The notes: a model not told the origin generated them from the sequence alone. DNA of 64,000 bases from Micromonospora rhizosphaerae (GCF_900091465.1 NZ_FMHV01000002.1:5146001-5210000); one strand, 5' to 3'; shown: positions 16,195-25,348, counted from the stretch's first letter. Made by a program: numbers and translations.

Positions 16195-17406
16195 TCAGGC
16201 GATCAGCAGCTCCGCGGTCACCCCAAGGTCGCGCAGGCTCGCGCCGATCTCGTCGCGGTACGACGGGTTCGTGATGATGACTGCCTCGGGCCGCAGCCGC
16301 GCCAGTCCCTCCGGCGACTCCACCTGGTGCGCGGTGACCGGCAGGTATCGGCCCCACTTACGCGGGTTGACGTCGACCACGGCGGCCAGCCGGCGCTGGG
16401 GGTCGGCGAAGGTGAGGAACTGCACGCCCCGAGAGCCGGCCCCCCACAGCACCGGCCGCGCCCCACGGCCGGCCAGGTCTGCGATCCGGCCCTGCCAGGC
16501 TGCCCGCTCCGCCGCGTGCCGCTGCGCGAACCCGGCGACCGCAGTCAGCTGACGGTCGCGCTCGGCTTTGCCGGGCAACGGCCCGGTGCCGCGCCGCGGC
16601 TCGTCGCCAGCGTTGGCCGAGACCTCGATGAACCTGAACATGCCGCCGAAGAAGGTACCGGTGTCCTCCACCCGCCAACCCGCCCGCTCGGCGACGCGGA
16701 CCAGCGAGTGTGCGTCGAAGTACGACACGTGCGGGTAGATGACCTCCCAACCCGCGGTCGAGAGGTCGTAGCAGGCGTCGGGTACCTCCAGGTAGCCGTA
16801 GACCGATCGGGTGCCGGCGCGCCGCCGCAGGTCAACCAGGAAGTCGTACGGGTCGTCAAGGTGCTCGAACCAGTGGCGCGAGGTGAACATGTCGAAGTCC
16901 GGCAGGCCCTCACAGCGCGGCGCATGTCCGCTGTGGAAAACCGCGCCCGAACCGTCAGGACCGACCGGTCCGGCGTACATCGCGTCGTAGCCGCTCCCGG
17001 TGCAACCTGCCGTGTGGCAGAGCTCGCGGAGGAAGTCACCCTGCCCGCAGCCGACGTCCAGGATCCTTCGGCCACCCAGCTGGTATCGCTCGGCGAGGTG
17101 CTTGACGAGCTCGGCGGAGAACGCCTGGAAGGCCGGTGAATGGTGCAGGTTGGTGTCCATGGTGGTGTCGTAGACCATGACGGCCGGGTCGAACGCCACG
17201 TTCCGCACGTACGCGCAGGACGGGCAGGAGGCGAGCACCATCCGGCCGACCGGACTGGCCCCCGCCTCCTCCGGATCCGCCCAGTGCACGCCGCAGAGCA
17301 CCGGGATGTCTCCGAGGTCCGCGAACGGTACCAGGGTGGCCTCCCCGCACGCGTCGCAGACGCGGCCGGGCAGACCGGGGGCCGGCACGGCGGCAACTGT
17401 CGCCAC
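16195..17406 (-). CDS. Second zinc-binding SAM methyltransferase of the sugar C-methyltransferase type
   Basis: 403 residues from a GTG at 17404-17406; AGGAGG lies 5-6 bases upstream, so this start is preferred to the ATG at 17433. Features: CDACGEATLVPFADLGDIPV and CPSCAYVRNV (two Cys pairs for zinc), ILDVGCGQGDFLREL (SAM motif I), SRHWFEHLDDPYDFL, and a C-terminal WGAGSRGVQFLTF Rossmann-like domain with VVDVNPRKWGRYLPV. It resembles the methyltransferase at 13444 in layout but has diverged strongly. It is the last gene of an operon after a flippase and an LLM oxidoreductase. Confidence 0.82.
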   Translation of the reverse strand: MATVAAVPAPGLPGRVCDACGEATLVPFADLGDIPVLCGVHWADPEEAGASPVGRMVLASCPSCAYVRNVAFDPAVMVYDTTMDTNLHHSPAFQAFSAELVKHLAERYQLGGRRILDVGCGQGDFLRELCHTAGCTGSGYDAMYAGPVGPDGSGAVFHSGHAPRCEGLPDFDMFTSRHWFEHLDDPYDFLVDLRRRAGTRSVYGYLEVPDACYDLSTAGWEVIYPHVSYFDAHSLVRVAERAGWRVEDTGTFFGGMFRFIEVSANAGDEPRRGTGPLPGKAERDRQLTAVAGFAQRHAAERAAWQGRIADLAGRGARPVLWGAGSRGVQFLTFADPQRRLAAVVDVNPRKWGRYLPVTAHQVESPEGLARLRPEAVIITNPSYRDEIGASLRDLGVTAELLIA

Positions 17407-17446
17407 TGGTCCTCCTGATCTCTTGTGTTTCATGTGCTGGTGTGTC

Positions 17447-18421
17447 TCAGGTGTCGGCGAGGCGGGCGACGATGGGGGCGGCCGCCGTAAGGTCGCCGCC
17501 GAACTGAATGTAGTCCAAGCCGAGCTGCTCCCGGCGGCGCTGCAAGGTCTCGACACAGTGTCCGACGCTGCCGTGCAGTACCGCGGGTGAGTCGGCCAGC
17601 ACGGCGGGGTCGGTCACGTCGGCCGCCAGGCTGGACGTCCACGGCCGTGCGCCCGGCACGTCGGTTACCCGGAGCGACAGGATGCTCATCTGGTACCGAA
17701 GCCGTGCCGGATCGCGGCCCGCGGCGCGGGCCGCCGCCCGTACCGTGGACAGCTTCGCGGCCACCCGTTCCTCGGTGAGGTCGAGCAGCGCAGAGCCCGT
17801 CCTGATACCGCGCATGCTGGCGTTGATCCCGGCAATGTCCGCCATGGCGCCCGCCAGCTCCAGCACCCGGCGGCTGCCACCCCCGATAAGGATCGGGGGG
17901 TGCGGCACCTGCACCGGCTTGGGCAGCCCGTCGAGGTCGGTTATTTGATAATGCTTGCCGTGATAGGTCAGCGGGCGGGGGCCGAACAGGCCCTTGATGA
18001 CCTCGACCGACTCGGCCAGCCGCTCGACCCGCACGCCTGGCGGGTCGAGCGGAATGCCCGCAGCCTCGTAGTCGCTGGGCATCCAGCCGGCTCCGAGACC
18101 CACCTCCACCCGACCGCCGGAGAGTACGTCGAGGGTGGCCAGCGCCTTGTGCAGCAGGGCCGGGTGGCGGTAGTCGTTGGCCAGCACCAGGCTCAGCACG
18201 CGCAGCGCGCTGGTTGCGTCGATGGCCGCGGTCATGGTCACCAGGGCCTCCATGACCCAGCCCCGGGTCAGGTGCTCCGAGATGGTGACGGACGAGAAGC
18301 CGAGGTCCTCGATGCGGCGCAGCTCGGCCTGCCAGGCCCGCACCGAATGGCCCAGCCGGGGCATGGCCGCGCTGAACCGGAACGGGTTCGGCCCGTTCCC
18401 CTGACTACTTGCTGACCGCAT
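17447..18421 (-). CDS. LLM-class (F420-type) oxidoreductase
   Basis: 324 residues. The ATG at 18419-18421 has GGAGG upstream and overlaps the end of the flippase gene by 17 bases. Motifs of the luciferase-like flavin/F420 family: NPFRFSAAMPRL at the N-terminus, ISEHLTRGW, LSLVLANDYRHPALLHKALA, LDVLSGGRVEVGLGAGWMPS, and HPPILIGGGSRRVLELAG. It belongs to the F420-dependent subfamily common in actinobacteria. Its position inside a flippase/methyltransferase operon is unusual for this family and suggests a redox step on a sugar or lipid intermediate. Cofactor and substrate are inferred only. Confidence 0.82.
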   Translation of the reverse strand: MRSASSQGNGPNPFRFSAAMPRLGHSVRAWQAELRRIEDLGFSSVTISEHLTRGWVMEALVTMTAAIDATSALRVLSLVLANDYRHPALLHKALATLDVLSGGRVEVGLGAGWMPSDYEAAGIPLDPPGVRVERLAESVEVIKGLFGPRPLTYHGKHYQITDLDGLPKPVQVPHPPILIGGGSRRVLELAGAMADIAGINASMRGIRTGSALLDLTEERVAAKLSTVRAAARAAGRDPARLRYQMSILSLRVTDVPGARPWTSSLAADVTDPAVLADSPAVLHGSVGHCVETLQRRREQLGLDYIQFGGDLTAAAPIVARLADT

Positions 18422-19883
18422 GCGCCTCCTTCCGCCGGATCGCCAGCACCCAGCCGCGCAGGTCCGAGCGGGGCACCGCGGTCGCCAGGTAGACCAGCAG
18501 GCCTGCGGTACCCGCGGTGGTGAGCTGGACGAACGGGTTCGATCCGACCACCAGATGCAGCAGCAGCGCCACCGTCGCGGCCAGGGCACCGCCAAGCAGG
18601 GGGCGCACCAGCAGCGGCGCGATCGGAGCCAGGTCCACCCCGCTGCGTCGCAGCGCCACCACGATCAACGGCAGGGCGACCAACAGCCCGACGACGGCCT
18701 GCGCTATCGCCGCGCCGCGCCCGCCGTCGAACCTGGTGCCCAGCCACAGCGCGGGGATGACGGCGGTGGCCCAGCCGAGGTTGACCAACAGCGTCGAGCG
18801 GGTCGCGCCGGTGCTCATCAAGATGTCCATGCCGATTCCGTAGAGCATCCGCACCACCATGAGGATCATCAGGAAGCGCAGCGGCTGCGCGGCGGCCAGC
18901 CACTTCGTGCCGTAGAGGAACGAGATGGTCGGCTCGGCGAGCACCGCGATCAGCACCGCGATCGGAATCAGCCCGATCACCAGCAGCGGAACTGTGCGCT
19001 GCACGCCCCTGGACAGGGCAGCATCGTTCTCCTCGGACAGCCGGGCAAATCCGGGCAGCGACACGTACCGGACAGCGCTGCCGATCAGGCCGGGCGCCCA
19101 GCTGGAGATGCTGAAGGCGAGCAGGTAGAAGCCGAGGACGGTGGCACCCATCGCCCGCCCGATGATCACCTTGTCGGCCTGCTCCAGTACCGACTCAACT
19201 CCGAGGCTCACGGTGAGCGGGATGCCGTAGGCCAGGAGCTTGCGGGCGACCCGCACGTCGATCCCGACCCGCAGCGGCAGCCGGGCCCAGAAGAACACCA
19301 GCACCCCAGTGGCCAGCGAGCTGGCGAGTTGCCCACCGGCGAGGCTCATCGGCCCGGCGCCGGCCAGGGACATCGTGATCGCCACCGCCGCGTTCGCCAC
19401 GATGCCGGCCAGATTCGCCTGGACGTACTTGTTCTGCTGGAAGGTGCGCAACAAATAGGCGCTGCGCACCGCGGTGAACCCGTCGACCAGGATGGTTGCG
19501 GTGAACAGCCGGATGACCGGGGTCGCCTCCGGTACCCCCGACAGGTGCGCGAACGACGGCGCGGCAAACCAGAATCCGAGGTACACCAGGAGGCTGAAGC
19601 CGCCGGCGATGGTGGTCGCGGTGGCAGCCATCTCCTCCAACCGGCCGCGCCAATGGATCGTGGCCGGAATGAGCCCGACGTCGTTGATGTGGAGGACAAG
19701 CTGCGTAGCGGCCAGCGCCACGGCGTAGACGCCGAAGTCGTTGGGCACAAGGAGGCGAGCGAGCACCAGCGCGGTGGCGAACGAGCCGACCTTGGTCGCC
19801 GCGTTGCCGAGCAGTCCCCAGCCAAGCCCGCGGCCGGCCTTGCGCCCAATCGACTCGGTCTGTTCCACGGCGATATCGGTCAC
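18405..19883 (-). CDS. Polysaccharide flippase (Wzx/MOP superfamily), copy 1
   Basis: 492 residues, GTG start with GAGGAA upstream. About a dozen hydrophobic segments run through the protein, starting GLLGNAATKVGSFATALVLA and RLLVPNDFGVYAVALA, the typical N-terminus of Wzx/TuaB-like lipid-linked oligosaccharide flippases. HINDVGLIPATIHWRG is shared with copy 2 at 32201-33703 (HINDLGLIAATVQWRG). It should move undecaprenyl-linked repeat units across the membrane. A strong promoter candidate lies 42-90 bases upstream. The operon continues into an LLM oxidoreductase and a methyltransferase. Confidence 0.9.
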   Translation of the reverse strand: MTDIAVEQTESIGRKAGRGLGWGLLGNAATKVGSFATALVLARLLVPNDFGVYAVALAATQLVLHINDVGLIPATIHWRGRLEEMAATATTIAGGFSLLVYLGFWFAAPSFAHLSGVPEATPVIRLFTATILVDGFTAVRSAYLLRTFQQNKYVQANLAGIVANAAVAITMSLAGAGPMSLAGGQLASSLATGVLVFFWARLPLRVGIDVRVARKLLAYGIPLTVSLGVESVLEQADKVIIGRAMGATVLGFYLLAFSISSWAPGLIGSAVRYVSLPGFARLSEENDAALSRGVQRTVPLLVIGLIPIAVLIAVLAEPTISFLYGTKWLAAAQPLRFLMILMVVRMLYGIGMDILMSTGATRSTLLVNLGWATAVIPALWLGTRFDGGRGAAIAQAVVGLLVALPLIVVALRRSGVDLAPIAPLLVRPLLGGALAATVALLLHLVVGSNPFVQLTTAGTAGLLVYLATAVPRSDLRGWVLAIRRKEAHAVSK

Positions 19884-19924
19884 GCGGATTCCTCGCTCCG
19901 GCTTCGCACGTCACATCCGCGTCG

Positions 19925-19973
19925 ACTCTACGCAGGTCCGGAGGCCCGACACGGAGTCTGACAGGTTTCTTAC
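19925..19973 (-). promoter_or_regulatory. Promoter with upstream 16-base element
   Basis: On the minus strand GTAAGAAACCTGTCAG (19973-19958) is followed after exactly 27 bases by TAGAGT (19930-19925), a good -10 box, about 42 bases before the flippase GTG. The same element and the same 27-base spacing to TACAGT occur before the epimerase gene at 35.9 kb (14 of 16 bases identical). There is no good -35 hexamer, so an activator site or alternative sigma recognition is likely. Confidence 0.6.
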
Positions 19974-20105
19974 ATGGCGCCCGCGCCACCGTCCCTGGAC
20001 AATGGACGCCGGCCGGTGGGCCCGGGTTCTCCCGGCGCGACGTGCGGCGGCCGGGTGGGGTCGCCGGCAAGGGAGCTCGGAGCGCCGACTGACGCCAAGG
20101 GAGCG

Positions 20106-21026
20106 ATGATCGCGGACGGGAAGCCTCTGCCGGTAAGGGTGTGGCAGCGGGCGATGACCGGCGTGCTGGCGTGCATCCTGCTGCTCCTCGCGGTGTACCT
20201 GTTGGCCGTGTGGACGCCCGCCGGTCAGCGCTTCGAGGACGCGGTGCTCAGCGCGGCCGAGCGGTCGGCGCGCGAAGCGGACGCGGCGCGGGCCACCGGT
20301 ACCCTCAACACGATCTCGGGACCGTTCCTCCTCGGCGCGCTGGTGGTGGTCCCGGCGATCGGGCTGCTGCGCCGCCGGCCGTTCCTCGGGTCGCTGGCTG
20401 CCGGGGTGGTCGTCGCTTCCGTGCTGACCACCGAGGTGCTCCAGCGGTCGGTACTGCGGCCCGTGCTTCTCGAGTCCGGCCAGCGCCGCGAGGATCAGAG
20501 CTTCCCCAGCGGACACACGTCGGTGGCAATGTCCGTGCTGTGCGCGCTCGCGCTGGTCACGCCGTACCGGTTCCGCGGCGCGGTGGTGTTCCTCGCCTCC
20601 CTCGGCGCGACCAGCGTCGAGGTCGCCACGGTCACGGCGAGCTGGCACCGGCCCAGCGATACGATCGGCAGCGACCTGATTGTGGTGATCTACACCTGTG
20701 TCGCAGTCGCCGTGCTGGCCCGACAGGGTCGGGTGAGCGAGGCGACGTTGCGCACGACCGGTGGACGGGCGACCCGAGCTTTCCTCGCTGGCGGCTACGC
20801 CGGCGTGGCGGTGGTGGCCTTCGGGGTGGCGGTGGTCGCCACGGCGGTCCCCGGGCAGTTGTCCGGCGACGGCTGGGCGGCCGACGGGTCGGTGCTCACC
20901 GCTGGGCGGGCGCTCGCCCTGTCCGGCAGCGCCGCCGTCCCCCTGGCGCTGCTGGCGCTGCTGCACCGCATCGAGCTCGCAGCGCCGCGACGGGGTCCCG
21001 CCCGAGTTGGGGAGTCGAATTTGTGA
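20106..21026 (+). CDS. PAP2-family membrane phosphatase
   Basis: 306 residues from the ATG at 20106 with AGGGAG upstream. The three phosphatase signatures are present: LQRSVLRPVLLE (form of KxxxxxxRP), PSGHTSVAM, and ASWHRPSDTIGSD (SRxxxxxHxxxD). Five or six hydrophobic segments surround them, including a C-terminal pair. It probably dephosphorylates undecaprenyl pyrophosphate or another lipid phosphate on the outer face, recycling the carrier used by the locus. It is divergent from the flippase operon, sharing its promoter region. Confidence 0.85.
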   Translation: MIADGKPLPVRVWQRAMTGVLACILLLLAVYLLAVWTPAGQRFEDAVLSAAERSAREADAARATGTLNTISGPFLLGALVVVPAIGLLRRRPFLGSLAAGVVVASVLTTEVLQRSVLRPVLLESGQRREDQSFPSGHTSVAMSVLCALALVTPYRFRGAVVFLASLGATSVEVATVTASWHRPSDTIGSDLIVVIYTCVAVAVLARQGRVSEATLRTTGGRATRAFLAGGYAGVAVVAFGVAVVATAVPGQLSGDGWAADGSVLTAGRALALSGSAAVPLALLALLHRIELAAPRRGPARVGESNL

Positions 21027-21088
21027 GCGCCGACACGCCGGCGTCCATCGGCCTTCCGCTCCGCAGTGCCGGTAGCCGCGACCGCCCG

Positions 21089-22354
21089 CTAACCGCGCTC
21101 CGCTACTTCGTTCGCGACCACCTCGGCATCCCTGTACTCCTTCCGGCCGCGCTCGGCGACCTGCGGCACCCGGCGCCACCGGGCGCACCTCGCCCGGGCC
21201 GCCGCGCGCAGCGGCGCCCAGCTGCGGTACTGCTGGAACGGGATCTCGAACACCGCGGCGAACAGCCGCGCGGTGAGCACAGCGGTGGGTACGGCCAGCA
21301 TCAGCGTCACGACGAACACCGGCATCCCGGCCGTCACGTACGGCGCCACGAACACATGCTTGATCGCGACCACGATCGGCGCGTGGATCAGGTACAGGCT
21401 GTAGGAGAAAGTGCCCAGGCTCCGTACCGGCCGGGTGTCGAGCAGCCGCACCAACGCGGCCGGGCGCCCGGTGGCGAGCGCGGCGAGCAGGAGGGCGACG
21501 GCCGGACCGAGAGCGAAGTCGGCCCAGAAGTGGTTGCGGTCCCACCAGACCGACCCCCGCCACCACAGGACCGCGAACACCGGGGCGGCGGCGAGCGCGG
21601 CGAGCCATGCCCAAGGCAGTCGCCTGACCCGCTCCCCCGCCGCGGTCACCCCGGCCGCCACCATCCCCATCGCGAACAGGACGGCGAAAGCCGGAGTGAG
21701 CCGCATCAGCATGTCGACAATGGGCAATCTGGGGGCGACCACCCCGATCGCGGTCACCACCGCGCCGACCAGGCCAAGCGTCACCACCGCGCCAGCCCGG
21801 CGCAAGAGCAGCAGCAGCAGCGGGAAAACGACGTACAGCTGAGCCTCGATGGCGATCGACCAGAATGCGCCGTTGGGGGTGGGCGAGCCGAACAAGTCCT
21901 GCAACAGCAGGCCGTACACCACCACCGATTTGGCGGTCGGCACCCCCTCCCCCGGCTGCGGGACGATCAGCCAGGCGACCAGCAGACTGAACGTCAGTGC
22001 CGCCCAGTACGGCGGGAGGATTCGCCAGGCGCGCCGGTGCACGAACCGGACCTTGCCGCCCAGCCGCCAGCCAGAGCGAGCCGGCGTGACCGCGAGCGAG
22101 AAGCCGGACAGCACGATGAACACGACCACCGCGAGGTGGCCGTACAGCAGCCAGGCGGCCCACGTCGGTCCGGTGTTGACCGGGTACCCGGGGAACGCGC
22201 TCAGATAGCAGTGGTGCAGCACCACGAAGAGCGCGGCCAGCCCCCGGATCCCGTCGAGGCCGACGAGCCTGACGCTGCGTCGAGCGCGCGGCCCCGGGGC
22301 CGACCCGGTCGCACCGTGCTCGGTCGCCTCGTAGGTCTGCTTCATTTCCGTCAC
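21089..22354 (-). CDS. Acyltransferase family 3 membrane protein
   Basis: 421 residues. LVGLDGIRGLAALFVVLHH at the N-terminus is the OafA/YrhL signature, with the catalytic His in the first membrane segment region; about ten hydrophobic segments follow. These proteins transfer acetyl or other acyl groups to exported sugars. Start is a GTG at 22352-22354, with an in-frame ATG three codons later as an alternative. It lies five bases after a glycosyltransferase-like gene and is probably co-transcribed, pointing to O-acylation of the polymer. Confidence 0.88.
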   Translation of the reverse strand: MTEMKQTYEATEHGATGSAPGPRARRSVRLVGLDGIRGLAALFVVLHHCYLSAFPGYPVNTGPTWAAWLLYGHLAVVVFIVLSGFSLAVTPARSGWRLGGKVRFVHRRAWRILPPYWAALTFSLLVAWLIVPQPGEGVPTAKSVVVYGLLLQDLFGSPTPNGAFWSIAIEAQLYVVFPLLLLLLRRAGAVVTLGLVGAVVTAIGVVAPRLPIVDMLMRLTPAFAVLFAMGMVAAGVTAAGERVRRLPWAWLAALAAAPVFAVLWWRGSVWWDRNHFWADFALGPAVALLLAALATGRPAALVRLLDTRPVRSLGTFSYSLYLIHAPIVVAIKHVFVAPYVTAGMPVFVVTLMLAVPTAVLTARLFAAVFEIPFQQYRSWAPLRAAARARCARWRRVPQVAERGRKEYRDAEVVANEVAERG

Positions 22355-22359
22355 AGCGA

Positions 22360-23238
22360 CTAGACGATCTCGGCGCAGCGCTCGATCGCGATCCGCCGGA
22401 TGTTTGCTGGTGTACGTGACTTGGCGGAGATCATCATGGCAACCGCGTCGGGCCCGAGCCGCTCGGCGAACGCGATGGCCGCCTCGTGGTCCAGCGGCTG
22501 CCGGTCCCAGGTGTTGTGGCAGACCGTGGAGTCGGCCGGCGGGCGCGGGCCCGTAGCGTGCAGCACCTCGTCAACGAAGACGCCGTACAGAATGAACTCC
22601 GAGATGTGCAGCTGCGTGGTGAACGCGTCCAGCCAGTGTCGTCCGGTGGTGTGGTGAATCCGTTCCTGCAGGGCACGTACCACTGCGGGGTCCCAGAAGT
22701 TGAAGGGCGAGATGTAGTCGGGCAGCGGAGGCGGCGGCGCGGGCAGGAGCCCGAACAGTTTGCGTGCGACCTGATGCCAGATCAGGTGCCGGTCCATATC
22801 GGCGGTCACGCCCTTCTCCTCCCTGAACAGCAGGGGCTGACCGTCGATGGCGAACCGTTGCGCCCGTACGGGACGGACCAGCACCACGTCGGAATCGGCG
22901 AGCAGCACTGTCTGGGCATCGAGCTGGGCTGCCGCGGCAATCTTCACGGCCTGCTGGATGATCCATCCGCGCGCAGGCAGCCAGGGCCGGCGAGCATTGA
23001 CGAACGCCTCCAACCGCCCTGCCCGCACGTGCAGGTACCGCGCGGGCAGCAGCTCGGAGACCGTCCAGATCCGGCAGCGCGCCCCCGCGTAACCGTCGAA
23101 CATTCCCTTATCGCGGGACGGGACGACGACGTGGTGCACGGTATCGGGAGGGGTGAACTCGAGCACCGATCGATGCAGGTCGGCGAAGATCTCCGCGTCC
23201 TCCCGATATGTCGGGGTGATGACAGCCAGCTCAGTCAT
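22360..23238 (-). CDS. DUF6492-type glycosyltransferase-like protein
   Basis: 292 residues from the ATG at 23236-23238. The sequence opens MTELAVITPTYREDAEIF, a GT-A-like start, and has VLLADSDVVLVRP, a DxD-type motif expected at a nucleotide-sugar site. Later segments PDYISPFNFWDP and HISEFILYGVFVDEV resemble the DUF6492 group of uncharacterised glycosyltransferase-like proteins, including its SEFxLYG-type signature. It probably transfers a sugar in repeat assembly. It is divergent from the glycosyltransferase at 23309 and starts an operon with the acyltransferase. Confidence 0.65.
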   Translation of the reverse strand: MTELAVITPTYREDAEIFADLHRSVLEFTPPDTVHHVVVPSRDKGMFDGYAGARCRIWTVSELLPARYLHVRAGRLEAFVNARRPWLPARGWIIQQAVKIAAAAQLDAQTVLLADSDVVLVRPVRAQRFAIDGQPLLFREEKGVTADMDRHLIWHQVARKLFGLLPAPPPPLPDYISPFNFWDPAVVRALQERIHHTTGRHWLDAFTTQLHISEFILYGVFVDEVLHATGPRPPADSTVCHNTWDRQPLDHEAAIAFAERLGPDAVAMMISAKSRTPANIRRIAIERCAEIV

Positions 23239-23308
23239 GGCTCGTGGACTCCGATTCTGCGGGTGGTTGCCAGCTATCGTGTCGACCGGCGATGGAGAGG
23301 TGGTGGCC

Positions 23309-24163
23309 ATGAGCGGGCGCCCGCTGGTCAGCATTGTGGTGCCGGCCCACAACGAGGGGGCGGTCATCGCGGGCAACCTTCGCCGGCTGCTCGCGGACGC
23401 ACGGCGCGGGGAATTCGACGTGGTGGTGGTGGCCAACGCCTGCAGCGACGCCACCGCACAGGCCGCCCGCGACGCGGGCGTACGGGTGCTGGAGACGCCG
23501 GTGCCGGGTAAGCCGCACGCGATCCGGCTCGGCGACGCGACCTGCGCCGCCTTCCCGCGCATCTACCTCGACGCCGACGTGGCGCTGGACACCGAATCGG
23601 TGCGCGCGTTGGTGGCTGCCTGCGCGCAGCCCGGCGTACTGGCCTGCGCCCCGGTGCCGTACCTCGAGCTCGACGGAGTCGGCCGGATCGCCCGGCGGGT
23701 ACACCTGGTGCACGAGCATTTGGTCGCACCCCATCGGGCGCTGGCCGGCGTGGGCGCATACGTGCTCACCGAGGCCGGTCACACGCGGGTTTTTCCGATG
23801 CCGGACGTGATTTCCGACGATGGTTGGATACATGCCAGCTTCGCCCCCAGCGAACGTGTCGTGGTCTCGCAGGCCCGGACGCTAGTCCGCCCTGCCCGCA
23901 CCGTCCGGGCCTACCTCAAGCGCCGGGTGCGCGTGCGGCGGGGCAACCGGCAGCTCGCCGGCCTGGGCCGCAACCTGCCCGGGGGCCGCCTGAAGCTGCG
24001 CTCCCTCGCCGGCCTGGTAGCCAGCCGCACGGTGAGCCCGCTGGACGGGGCCTGTTACCTGGCTGTCCTGGCCCTCGACCGGGCGCTGACGCGGCTGCCT
24101 GTCGCCGACCGGAGCGGCTGGGGCAGCGACACCAGCAGCCGCGCCGCGGGTGCGAGACATTGA
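23309..24163 (+). CDS. Family 2 glycosyltransferase
   Basis: 284 residues, ATG at 23309 with GGAGAGG upstream. VSIVVPAHNEGAVIAGNLRR and VVVVANACSDATAQAAR form the nucleotide-binding start, and IYLDADVALD carries the DxD. An Arg-rich C-terminal segment (YLKRRVRVRRGNRQLAGLGR) may contact membrane or substrate phosphates. The last 282 bases are also open and apparently coding on the other strand as the end of the convergent glycosyltransferase gene. Confidence 0.83.
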   Translation: MSGRPLVSIVVPAHNEGAVIAGNLRRLLADARRGEFDVVVVANACSDATAQAARDAGVRVLETPVPGKPHAIRLGDATCAAFPRIYLDADVALDTESVRALVAACAQPGVLACAPVPYLELDGVGRIARRVHLVHEHLVAPHRALAGVGAYVLTEAGHTRVFPMPDVISDDGWIHASFAPSERVVVSQARTLVRPARTVRAYLKRRVRVRRGNRQLAGLGRNLPGGRLKLRSLAGLVASRTVSPLDGACYLAVLALDRALTRLPVADRSGWGSDTSSRAAGARH

Positions 24164-25348
24164 AGGATTGATCGCGCGCGCCGCCTCGTACGCGGCCAGC
24201 AGGGCGGCCCGCGAGTGCTCCCAGGACAGCGGACCACTGACCCGGGCCCGACCCAGCCCGCCCATCCGGCGGCGCTCCTCCGGGTCGTCGAGCAGCCGGG
24301 CGACCAGCTTGGCGAAGGCCGACTCGTCGTTGGGCGGCGCGTACACCGCCGCCTCGCCGGCCGACACTCGAGCCTCCCGCAGGTCGAAGGAGACGATCGG
24401 GCGGGACATCGCCATGTACTCCATGATCTTGTTCATCGTGGAGACATCGTTGAGCGGGTTGAGCGGGTCGGGTGACAGACAGACATCCGCCGTGGACAGA
24501 TAGCGCAACAGGTCCTCGTCGGGGACGCGTCCGGTGAAGGTGACGAGGTCGGCCAGGCCAAGCTCGTCGGCGAGCGCGAGCATCGCGTCGAACGTGTCGC
24601 CTGCGCCGATGAACGCCGCATGCCAGTCGGTGCGGCCCTGCTCGTCGCGCAGTCTGGCCAGGGCGCGCAGCGCGTAGTCGACGCCGTCCTGTGGGCCCAT
24701 CACGCCGAGGTAGCACAGCAGGTGCGGCTTGCCGCGCTTGATGGTCGGATCGGGCGGCACCTGCCGGAAGCGCTCGACGGTCGGGGCGCTGCGGACCACG
24801 AACACGTCCTGCGGGCGTTTGCCGCCGCGGCTGATCGCTGCAGCGCGGTAGCTCTCGTTGGTCGCGATTACCACGTCGGCCGCCTGGTACGTCTTGCGTT
24901 CCAGCCAGCACACGGCGCGGTACAGGAAGTCCTTGCCGCGGTCAAAGCGCGACAGGTAGAGCTCAGGCACCAGGTCGTGCTGGTCGAAGATGAACCGCGC
25001 GCCGCGCCGCTTGAACCGGCGGGCCAGCAGGAAAAACAAGTCGGGAGGGTTGCAGGCATGCACCACGTCGATCGGCCCGATCCGGCGGGCCAACCGCCAG
25101 GTGTGCCACAGCGCCGCCGGATACTCCTTCAGATATCCGGTCGGCCCGCCGGTAGCGGCGACCAGGGGGTATCGATGGATCTTGACCCCGTCCAGCTCGA
25201 CGTACGGCTCGCTGTCCCTGCTGGCTCCTTGAGGACAGATGACAGAGACATCCCACCCGGCGTCGCGCAGCGCGGTGCTCTCCTGCCAAACACGCCGGTC
25301 GAACGGCACCGAGAGGTTCTCGACGAGGATGAGCGCTTTACCAACCAA
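23882..25348 (-). CDS. Family 4 glycosyltransferase with C-terminal extension
   Basis: 488 residues from a TTG at 25346-25348, which overlaps the upstream dehydrogenase stop and has GGAGGG in the preceding coding sequence. ILVENLSVPFDRRVWQE and CPQGASRDSEPYVELDGVKI are typical of WbuB/WcaI-like GT4 enzymes; the C-terminal GT-B signature is KIMEYMAMSRPIVSFDLRE. The usual family end comes near SRAALLAAYEAARAI; beyond it about 95 residues rich in Ala, Gln, Pro and Gly continue into the convergent gene. That extension lacks domain features and probably reflects loss of the original stop. TTG is inferred because no ATG or GTG fits. Confidence 0.82.
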   Translation of the reverse strand: MVGKALILVENLSVPFDRRVWQESTALRDAGWDVSVICPQGASRDSEPYVELDGVKIHRYPLVAATGGPTGYLKEYPAALWHTWRLARRIGPIDVVHACNPPDLFFLLARRFKRRGARFIFDQHDLVPELYLSRFDRGKDFLYRAVCWLERKTYQAADVVIATNESYRAAAISRGGKRPQDVFVVRSAPTVERFRQVPPDPTIKRGKPHLLCYLGVMGPQDGVDYALRALARLRDEQGRTDWHAAFIGAGDTFDAMLALADELGLADLVTFTGRVPDEDLLRYLSTADVCLSPDPLNPLNDVSTMNKIMEYMAMSRPIVSFDLREARVSAGEAAVYAPPNDESAFAKLVARLLDDPEERRRMGGLGRARVSGPLSWEHSRAALLAAYEAARAINPSMSRTRGAAAGVAAPAAPVGDRQPRQRPVEGQDSQVTGPVQRAHRAAGYQAGEGAQLQAAPGQVAAQAGELPVAPPHAHPALEVGPDGAGRAD

